A program made the translations under genes and the position numbers. A DNA stretch of 64,000 nucleotides from Alloalcanivorax xenomutans (lineage in GTDB: Bacteria > Pseudomonadota > Gammaproteobacteria > Pseudomonadales > Alcanivoracaceae): NCBI RefSeq assembly GCF_900217905.1, contig NZ_OBMO01000004.1:1-64000 (forward strand). The letters are read 5' to 3'. The notes below the pieces were generated by a model. That model saw only the letters and a program-made list of their open reading frames with translations, did no database searches and was not told the DNA's origin. Position 1 is the first letter of the stretch. Every line of letters starts with the position of its first letter. Of this stretch, positions 57,790 through 64,000 are shown in pieces.

Positions 57790-58845
57790 CTAGTCTTCGT
57801 CCTGAAGCGGGAAGGCCACCAGGGTGGTGGGCGCCATGGTCACCGACAGGGTTTCGCCGGGGCGTGCTGGTGGTTCCCGGCCGCTGGTCTGACACAACAA
57901 GGTGCCGCCGTCCGGCAGACGTAACCGGTGCAGAACCGTGGGACCGGTGAACAGGCTCTTCTCCACGGTCAGGGGCGTGCCCTGGGGATCCGGCAACAGG
58001 TCATCCGGCCGCAATAATACATCCACCTCGGTGCCGGCCGGCCAGGGCAGGGGGCCGTCACGCAGTTCCCCCAGCACGGTGCCAACCGCGCCCGCGGCGG
58101 TGACGGTGCCGCGCAGGAAGGTGCCGTAGCCGGCGAACTCCGCCACGAAACGGCTGCTCGGCGCGTGATAGATGCGATGGGGACTGTCCCACTGGGCCAG
58201 GGTCCCGGCCCGCATGACGCCGACCTGGTCGGCGAGCAGAAACGCCTCTTCCTGATCGTGAGTGACCATCAGTGCCGCCACCTGCTCCTGACGCAGAATA
58301 TCACCCATCTCCTCGGCCAGGGCCCGGCGCAAATCCAGGTCGAGGCTGGCGAAGGGTTCATCCAGTAACAGTAAGCGCGGGCGCGGCGCCAGGGAGCGGG
58401 CAAGGGCCACCCGCTGTTGCTGGCCGCCGGACAATTCGTGGGGATAGCGCTGATCCAGCCCTTCCAGACGTACCCGGCGCAGGCACTGGGCGACCCGTTC
58501 GCGGCGTTGCTCCGCTGTCTCCCGGCGCAGTGCGAAAGCCACGTTCTCGGCCACGGTCAAATGGGGGAACAGGGCGTGTTCCTGAAACACCATACCGAGC
58601 CGCCGGCGTTCCGGCGCCAGTTGATAGCCGGGGCGGGCCACTTCCTCGCCGCCGATATGGATGTGGCCGGCCTGGATCGGTTCCAGCCCGGCCACCGCTC
58701 TCAGGGTGGTGGTCTTGCCGCAGCCGCTGGGCCCCAGCAGACAGGCGATCCGCCCTTCCTCCAGGGTGAAACTGACGCCGTTCACGGCGCGGTAGTCACC
58801 GTACTGGCAGGCCAGATCGGTAACGGTCAGCAGAGGCTGGGACAT
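57790..58845 (-). CDS. ABC transporter ATP-binding protein, FbpC/PotA type
   Basis: 351 residues from the ATG at 58845; the longer open frame runs back through argF. Walker A is GPSGCGKTT, the Q-loop VFQEHALFPHLTVAENVAFAL, the signature LSGGQQQRVALARSLA, and Walker B LLLLDEPFASLDLDLR. The C-terminal TOBE-type domain (about 240-350) resembles FbpC of ferric-ion importers. No binding protein or permease gene is in the window, so its partners are elsewhere. It starts 14 bases after argF on the same strand. Confidence 0.88.
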   Translation of the reverse strand: MSQPLLTVTDLACQYGDYRAVNGVSFTLEEGRIACLLGPSGCGKTTTLRAVAGLEPIQAGHIHIGGEEVARPGYQLAPERRRLGMVFQEHALFPHLTVAENVAFALRRETAEQRRERVAQCLRRVRLEGLDQRYPHELSGGQQQRVALARSLAPRPRLLLLDEPFASLDLDLRRALAEEMGDILRQEQVAALMVTHDQEEAFLLADQVGVMRAGTLAQWDSPHRIYHAPSSRFVAEFAGYGTFLRGTVTAAGAVGTVLGELRDGPLPWPAGTEVDVLLRPDDLLPDPQGTPLTVEKSLFTGPTVLHRLRLPDGGTLLCQTSGREPPARPGETLSVTMAPTTLVAFPLQDED

Positions 58846-58859
58846 GGGCCGCGATATTG

Positions 58860-59768
58860 TCAGTGCTGGCCGTGGAGCAGGAATTCCAACAGCGCCTTCT
58901 GCGCGTGCAGGCGGTTTTCCGCTTCGTCCCAGACCACGGAGCGCGGGTCGTCGAGCATGTCGTGGCTGATTTCCTCGCCACGGTGGGCGGGCAGGCAATG
59001 CATGAACAGCGCCTGCTCGTCGGCCAGGTCCATCAGCGCCGGGGTTACCTGATAAGGGGCGAAATGCCGGGCCCGCTCCTGCTGTTCCTGCTCCTGACCC
59101 ATGGAGGCCCAGACATCGGTGGTGACCAGATGAGCGCCGGCCACCGCTTCGCGCGGGTCGCGCACCACCGACACCCGCCCGGCGTTGTCCGCCATCAGGG
59201 CGGCGTCGGGTTCAAAGCCTTCCGGGCAGGCCACCACCAGTTGGAAATCGAACTGGCGGGCGGCATTGATGTAGCTGTTACACATGTTGTTGCCGTCGCC
59301 GACCCAGACCACCTTGCGGCCCTTGATCTCGCCCCGATGCTCCACGTAGGTCTGCATGTCGGCCAGCAACTGGCAGGGGTGAAAATCGTCGGTGAGGGCA
59401 TTGATCACCGGTACCCGGGAATGTTGCGCGAAGGTTTCCACGGTGCGGTGATCAAAAGTACGGATCATCACCGCGTCCACCATGCGCGAGAGCACCCGGG
59501 CGGAATCCTCCACCGGCTCGCCACGGCCCAACTGGGTGTCGCGGGAAGACAGGAAAATACTGGCGCCGCCGAACTGGGTCATGGCCACTTCGAAGGACAC
59601 CCGGGTACGGGTGGACGACTTTTCAAAGATCATGCCCAGGGTTTTGCCGCGCATCGGCTCATGGAACTGGCCGGTGCGCTGCATGGTTTTCAACTCCACC
59701 GCCCGTTGGATCAGGTAGCCCAGTTCTTCCGGGGTCAGGTCCAGCAAAGTCAGAAAGTGGCGGGTCAT
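58860..59768 (-). CDS. argF: Ornithine carbamoyltransferase
   Basis: 302 residues, the anabolic OTCase length. The carbamoyl-phosphate loop is [13 protein letters not shown] (about residue 50), and [22 protein letters not shown] and the C-terminal [13 protein letters not shown] carry the ornithine-binding and His-Cys-Leu-Pro motifs. It makes citrulline in arginine synthesis. Its ATG overlaps the argD stop by four bases. Confidence 0.97.
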   Translation of the reverse strand: MTRHFLTLLDLTPEELGYLIQRAVELKTMQRTGQFHEPMRGKTLGMIFEKSSTRTRVSFEVAMTQFGGASIFLSSRDTQLGRGEPVEDSARVLSRMVDAVMIRTFDHRTVETFAQHSRVPVINALTDDFHPCQLLADMQTYVEHRGEIKGRKVVWVGDGNNMCNSYINAARQFDFQLVVACPEGFEPDAALMADNAGRVSVVRDPREAVAGAHLVTTDVWASMGQEQEQQERARHFAPYQVTPALMDLADEQALFMHCLPAHRGEEISHDMLDDPRSVVWDEAENRLHAQKALLEFLLHGQH

Positions 59769-60946
59769 GAGGCCTCCTGCTCATCGGCATAGCGGTGGAT
59801 CACAGTGCTCAGGGTGTGGACCAGTTGATCGCGCTCCGCGTCGCTGATAATCAACGGCGGCAGCAGCCGGATCACCGAGCCGGCGGTGACATTGATCAAC
59901 AGCCCGGCTTCGCGGGCCCGATCCACCAGTTCGCCGCAGGGACGATCCAGTTGAATGCCCACCATCATGCCCCGGCCGCGGACCTCCTGGACCAGGGACA
60001 CACCGGACAGCGCCTCGCGCAGTTGCGCGCGCAGAGCCTCGCCCTTGTCGGCGACCTGCTCCAGCACGCCGTCCTGCAGCGTATCGATGACCGCCAGCGC
60101 CACCGCGCAGCCCAGTGGGTTGCCGCCGAAAGTGCTGCCGTGATTGCCGGGTCCGAACAGATCGCTGGCCGCGCCACTGACCAGGCAGGCGCCAATCGGG
60201 AAGCCGTTGCCCAGTCCCTTGGCGGTGGTCAGCACGTCGGGGCGGACCTGCTCCGCCTGGCAGGCGAAGTAGGTGCCGGTGCGGCCGTTGCCGGTCTGAA
60301 TCTCGTCCAGCATCAACAGCCAGCCGCGCTGATCGCAGAGTTCGCGCAGCTTTTGCAGATAGCCGGGGCTGGCCGCGTTGACGCCGCCTTCGCCCTGGAC
60401 CGGTTCCACCAGCACCGCCACGACATTGTCATCGGCGGCTTGGTGGACCGCATCGAGGTTGTCGTAAGGCAAACGGCGGAAGCCTTCCAGCAGCGGTCCA
60501 AAGCCTTCCTGGACTTTCTGGTTGGCGGTGGCGGACAGCGTCGCCATGGTGCGGCCATGGAAACTGCCTTCCATCACCAGTACCACCGGCTTTTCCACGC
60601 CGCGGCGGCGGCCATGCAGCCGCGCCAGCTTGATCGCGGCCTCGTTGGCCTCGGCGCCGGAATTGCCGAAGAACACCTTGTCCATGCCGGACAGCTGGCA
60701 CAGTCGCTCGGCCAGTCGTTCCTGAACGGGAATACGATACAGGTTGGAGGTGTGCATCAGGCGTTCGCTCTGCTCACGAAGCGCCTGGACCACCGCCGGA
60801 TGGCAGTGACCGAGATTACACACGGCGACACCGGACACCGCGTCCAGATACGCCTTGCCTTGTTCATCGTACAACCATACCCCCTGGCCGCGAACGAAAG
60901 CGATGGGCTGCCGCGCGTAGGTGGGGATCAGGAACTGCTCGCTCAT
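59765..60946 (-). CDS. argD: Acetylornithine aminotransferase
   Basis: 393 residues from the ATG at 60946, where [20 protein letters not shown] is the standard opening; the open frame upstream is intergenic. It is a class III PLP aminotransferase: [18 protein letters not shown] near 105, [12 protein letters not shown], and the PLP lysine in [14 protein letters not shown] (about 250). It transfers the amino group to N-acetylglutamate semialdehyde in arginine synthesis. argD-argF-ATPase form a minus-strand operon, divergent from the hydantoinase-B-like gene. Confidence 0.96.
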   Translation of the reverse strand: MSEQFLIPTYARQPIAFVRGQGVWLYDEQGKAYLDAVSGVAVCNLGHCHPAVVQALREQSERLMHTSNLYRIPVQERLAERLCQLSGMDKVFFGNSGAEANEAAIKLARLHGRRRGVEKPVVLVMEGSFHGRTMATLSATANQKVQEGFGPLLEGFRRLPYDNLDAVHQAADDNVVAVLVEPVQGEGGVNAASPGYLQKLRELCDQRGWLLMLDEIQTGNGRTGTYFACQAEQVRPDVLTTAKGLGNGFPIGACLVSGAASDLFGPGNHGSTFGGNPLGCAVALAVIDTLQDGVLEQVADKGEALRAQLREALSGVSLVQEVRGRGMMVGIQLDRPCGELVDRAREAGLLINVTAGSVIRLLPPLIISDAERDQLVHTLSTVIHRYADEQEAS

Positions 60947-61093
60947 GATATTAGGGTCCGTGAAAATAAAAACGGCAGCCGAGGCTGCCAGTGGACCAAC
61001 GATAATACTCACGCTTGAAGGGCGGCGCAACGCGCGGGCCCTGGGGCGCTCGGCCTATGGCATACTGCCTGTTCACTCTCCGCCGACCCGACA

Positions 61094-62668
61094 ATGTCCA
61101 TGAACCCCGTACAATTGAGTATCTTCGCCAACCGCCTGTCCGGCATCTGTGACGAGATGGGGGCGCTGCTGCGGGCCAGCGCGCTGTCACCGAACATCAA
61201 GGATCGCCTGGATCTGTCCTGCGCGCTGTTCGACGCCGCCGGCCAGCTCTGCGCCCAGGCCGCCCATATACCAGTGCATCTGGGTTCCATGGCCTACGCC
61301 ATGGCCGATCTGGTGGGGCAGCGGGACTGGGCCGCCGGCGACCTGCTGGTGGTCAACGACCCTTACCTGGGCGGCACCCATTTGCCGGACGTCACCGTGG
61401 TGGCGCCGGTGCTGGTGGCCGGTGAACTCATCGGTTTCGCCGTTACCCGTGCTCATCACGCCAACATCGGCGCCCACTCGCCGGGATCCATGCCGGTGTC
61501 CCGGACGCTGGAAGAAGAAGGTCTGGTGATCGCGCCGCAGTGGCTGAAGCGGCGCGGTGAATGGCAGGTGCCGCTATGCCGGCGACTGGCCGGGCTGGAC
61601 GGTCCGGGGCCGCTGCCAGTGGATGTGCCCCGGTTCGCCGACTTCGCCGCCCAGGCCAGCAGCTGTCTGGCCGGCGCCCATCGTTTGGCGGAACTGACCG
61701 GGGAGCGGGGCGCGGAGTGGGTGGCGGCGGCGATGGGCGCGCTGAACCGCTATGGCGAGCGGCGTATGCGTCAGCGCCTGGCGGCGCTGCGTGACGGCGC
61801 TTATCGCTTCCGCGACTGGATGGATGACGATGGCCAGGGCCATCGCGATATCGCCATTGCCGTGACGTTGACGGTGGACGGCGAGCGGGCCCATCTGGAC
61901 TTCAGTGACAGCGCCGGCCAGGTCGACGGCAACATCAATTGCCCGCTGTCGGTGGCGGCGGCCGCGGCTTATTACTGTTTCCGCTGCCTGTTGCCTGACG
62001 ACGCGCCGTCCTGCGCCGGGCTGTTCCGTCCGATCACCCTGGAAGCGCCCGAGGGCAGTCTGGTCAACGCCCGCCGCCCCGGCGCGGTGGCCGCCGGCAA
62101 TGTGGAAACCAGCTCCCGTATCGTTGACGTGGTGCTGGGGGCGCTGGCCCAGGCGGAGCCTGAAGCAATCCCCGCAGCCAGCCAGGGCACCATGAACAAC
62201 CTGGCCATGGGCGAGGGCGGCGAACGGCCCTGGGATTATTACGAGACCATGGCCGGCGGCACCGGCGGTCATGCCTTGGGGCCGGGGCTGTCGGCGGTGC
62301 ACAGCCATATGACCAATACCCTGAATACGCCCATCGAAAGCCTGGAAGAGCACTATCCGCTGCGCGTCTGGCGGTACCGGCTGCGCCGCGGCAGCGGTGG
62401 CGAAGGCCATCACCCTGGCGGCGATGGCATCGAGCGGGAACTGGAATTCCTGGCACCGGCCCGTTTCACCCTGCTCACTGAACGCCGCCACCATCGGCCC
62501 TGGGGGCTGGCCGGTGGCGGCGCCGGGGCGGCAGGGGAGAACCGGCTCAACGGCGAGTTGCTGCCGACCAAGGTCAGCGCTCACGCCAAATCCGGAGACC
62601 GGCTGTTGCTGGCCTCTCCCGGCGGCGGTGGCTATGGCCCGGAGAAAGGTCACCAGGGACGGCGGTAA
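61094..62668 (+). CDS. Hydantoinase B/oxoprolinase family protein
   Basis: 524 residues of the HyuB family, the usual subunit size. SIFANRLSGICDEMGALLRASALSPNIKDRLDLSCALFDAAGQL, then VNDPYLGGTHLPDVTVVAPV and AHHANIGAHSPGSMP, are family hallmarks. The C-terminal third has NVETSSRIVDVVLGAL and GGEGHHPGGDGIERELEFL. These proteins cleave hydantoin or 5-oxoproline rings, using ATP with a HyuA partner. No hyuA gene is adjacent on the same strand within the window, which is unusual. An RBS is not obvious before the chosen ATG; one at the third codon is possible. Confidence 0.9.
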   Translation: MSMNPVQLSIFANRLSGICDEMGALLRASALSPNIKDRLDLSCALFDAAGQLCAQAAHIPVHLGSMAYAMADLVGQRDWAAGDLLVVNDPYLGGTHLPDVTVVAPVLVAGELIGFAVTRAHHANIGAHSPGSMPVSRTLEEEGLVIAPQWLKRRGEWQVPLCRRLAGLDGPGPLPVDVPRFADFAAQASSCLAGAHRLAELTGERGAEWVAAAMGALNRYGERRMRQRLAALRDGAYRFRDWMDDDGQGHRDIAIAVTLTVDGERAHLDFSDSAGQVDGNINCPLSVAAAAAYYCFRCLLPDDAPSCAGLFRPITLEAPEGSLVNARRPGAVAAGNVETSSRIVDVVLGALAQAEPEAIPAASQGTMNNLAMGEGGERPWDYYETMAGGTGGHALGPGLSAVHSHMTNTLNTPIESLEEHYPLRVWRYRLRRGSGGEGHHPGGDGIERELEFLAPARFTLLTERRHHRPWGLAGGGAGAAGENRLNGELLPTKVSAHAKSGDRLLLASPGGGGYGPEKGHQGRR

Positions 62669-62771
62669 CAAGAGAGTCACAAAAGGTAAAGTGACTTCGC
62701 TGTAAATACGAATTGTTTTCATTAATCTTCCTGCTTCTTTACAAAGCTGACAAAGTTGCGGGAACGATAAT

Positions 62772-64000
62772 ATGCAAATTCGTACTCTTTTCTGGGGCGC
62801 GGCGCTAACGCCGGCCCTGGTGCTTGCCGAAACCGAGTCCCACCGGCTGCCGGCGGTGGACATCATCGGCTCCTCCGCCGACGCTTTCAGTCTGTCGGGC
62901 TCCGCCTACGTATTGAGCAATGAGGATCTGGAAAAGAAAGAGTACACGGACGTACATCGCATGCTGCAGGATGCGCCCGGCGTTTACCTGCAGGAGGAGG
63001 ACGGCTACGGCTTGCGCCCGAATATCGGTATTCGCGGGGCCGCCAGCGGCCGTTCCGAACGGGTGTCGCTGATGGAGGATGGTGTGCTGATGGCACCGGC
63101 ACCCTACGCGGCCCCGGCGGCGTATTATTTTCCCAGTGCCGGCCGCTTTCACGGCATCGAGGTGCTGAAAGGGCCGGACACTCTGCGCTACGGCCCCTTT
63201 ACCGTCGGCGGGGCGATCAACTTCCTGTCCACGCCGATTCCCGACTCGCCGGCCGGCATGGTGCAACTGGAAACCGGTGAAAACGGTCACCAGCGTGGCC
63301 ATGCCTGGTATGGCGCCACGCATGGGCAATGGGGCTTCCTGCTGGAAACCCATCAGCAAAGCAGTGACGGGTTCAAGGATGTGGATCGCTCTGATCGCGA
63401 TACCGGTTTCGACAAGCGCGACTATATCGCCAAGCTGCGCTGGACCAGCCCGGCGGAGGCGTCGCTGCGGCAGGCGCTGGAACTCAAGCTGTCCCATTCC
63501 AGTGAAGTCTCCAACGAAACCTACCTGGGCCTCAGCGATGGCGATTTTCACGACGACCCCAACCGGCGCTACGGACTCAGCGCCCTGGATCAGATGGACA
63601 ACGATCATGATGGCATCGCCCTGCGCCACCATCTGGTGCTCGGCGACCGCACCCAGCTGGAGTCGGTGATTTACCGCAATGAGTTTCAGCGTGACTGGTT
63701 CAAGGTCAGTGGTGCCGGTGGCCGCGGCCTGGGCGGTCTGATCGATGACGCCAACGGCGGTGACGCCGATGCCCGGGCGATCCTGGACGGCAGCCAGGAC
63801 GTCTCCGATGTGACGGTCAAACACAATAACCGGGAATACACCGCCAAGGGGGTCCAGAGCGAGCTGGCCCACGCCTTCACCACCGCCGCTCTGGAGCATG
63901 AGATGGTGGTGGGCGCGCGTTTCCATCAGGACGAGGTGGATCGTTATCAGCCGGTGGAGGTGTTCTCGCAGACCAATGGCGTGCTGGTGCCCAGCGGCTA
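62772..64000 (+). CDS. TonB-dependent outer-membrane receptor (partial, 5' two thirds)
   Basis: About 409 residues are visible before the window ends, with no stop. A signal peptide ends ALVLA-ET. The plug domain has a TonB-box-like start (LPAVDIIGSS), then SNEDLEKKEYTDVHRMLQDAPGVYL, NIGIRGAASGRSERVSLMEDGVLMAPAPYAAPAAYYFP and GIEVLKGPDTLRYGPFTVGGAINFLS. Barrel strands begin after about residue 160. It resembles FecA-type receptors for ferric chelates. A weak AT-rich stretch at 62708-62726 could be a Fur site. The gene would be missed by a caller that requires a stop codon. Confidence 0.92.
   Translation, partial: MQIRTLFWGAALTPALVLAETESHRLPAVDIIGSSADAFSLSGSAYVLSNEDLEKKEYTDVHRMLQDAPGVYLQEEDGYGLRPNIGIRGAASGRSERVSLMEDGVLMAPAPYAAPAAYYFPSAGRFHGIEVLKGPDTLRYGPFTVGGAINFLSTPIPDSPAGMVQLETGENGHQRGHAWYGATHGQWGFLLETHQQSSDGFKDVDRSDRDTGFDKRDYIAKLRWTSPAEASLRQALELKLSHSSEVSNETYLGLSDGDFHDDPNRRYGLSALDQMDNDHDGIALRHHLVLGDRTQLESVIYRNEFQRDWFKVSGAGGRGLGGLIDDANGGDADARAILDGSQDVSDVTVKHNNREYTAKGVQSELAHAFTTAALEHEMVVGARFHQDEVDRYQPVEVFSQTNGVLVPSG

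Noticed and set aside
62708-62726. Possible Fur box before the TonB-dependent receptor
   Set aside because: Only about 10 of 19 positions match the classical consensus, not enough to list as a site.
62805-63926. A 373-codon minus-strand open frame near the right end
   Set aside because: Antisense shadow of the TonB-dependent receptor, whose plug-domain motifs are clear on the plus strand.

Overview
The window is a GC-rich chromosomal segment from a gammaproteobacterium, most like the Alcanivorax/Pseudomonas-type marine or soil lineages. This rests on gene content (class Ia nrdAB with NrdR-like boxes, acnA, argFD, glpK, rstAB-like and mdtJI-like pairs, Pseudomonas-style REP elements) and not on any database search. 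About 57 protein genes are supported, some with a start moved inward from the longest ORF because a Shine-Dalgarno or signal peptide decides it. I see no tRNA, rRNA, CRISPR array, prophage or intact insertion sequence.

Layout. 1-5 kb: end of an unknown gene, wrbA, two small exported proteins, a lipoprotein, an M28-like lipoprotein and a PAS-LuxR regulator. 5-7 kb: a divergent yeiH/LysR pair (probable sulfite or sulfate export). 7-13 kb: a five-gene Dpp/Opp-type peptide ABC operon. 13-19.5 kb: a tandem AP2-like protein, aconitase, a TerC membrane protein and an orphan branched-chain-type binding protein. 19.5-34.6 kb: an aromatic-acid catabolic island. 34.6-45.3 kb: a sterol-desaturase-family enzyme, Na/Pi symporter, AraC regulator, CPA2 antiporter, DinB-like protein, GH114-like glycosidase, SMP-30-like propeller, ThDP enzyme and the mdtIJ pair. 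45.6-50.3 kb: a small acidic protein and nrdBA. 50.9-57.5 kb: an RstAB-like two-component system, glycerol kinase and two tandem diguanylate cyclases. 57.8-64 kb: a lone ABC ATPase, argF, argD, a hydantoinase-B-like protein and the first two thirds of a TonB-dependent receptor.

The catabolic island is the most coherent system. A minus-strand operon (hpaG1-G2-E-D-F-H-I, an exported metallo-beta-lactamase-fold protein, gabD, hpaR) encodes the whole meta-cleavage route from homoprotocatechuate (3,4-dihydroxyphenylacetate) to pyruvate and succinate. It ends with its own MarR-type repressor. An HpaA-like activator is divergent from it. The usual two-component HpaBC hydroxylase and HpaX permease are absent from the window; a single-component FAD monooxygenase and a three-gene TRAP transporter sit beside the operon instead. 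The same 16-bp CATTAATA-type palindrome fills the -35/-10 spacer of the hpa promoter and overlaps the predicted start site of the TRAP promoter. I infer one regulon for uptake, ring hydroxylation and ring cleavage, probably with a hydroxyphenylacetate other than the classical 4-isomer as substrate.

Other regulatory structure: several NrdR-like boxes and a perfect DnaA box upstream of nrdA, a 17-bp hairpin between nrdA and nrdB, a roughly 200-nt leader before mdtJ, and many perfect hairpins without a U-tract between or after genes.
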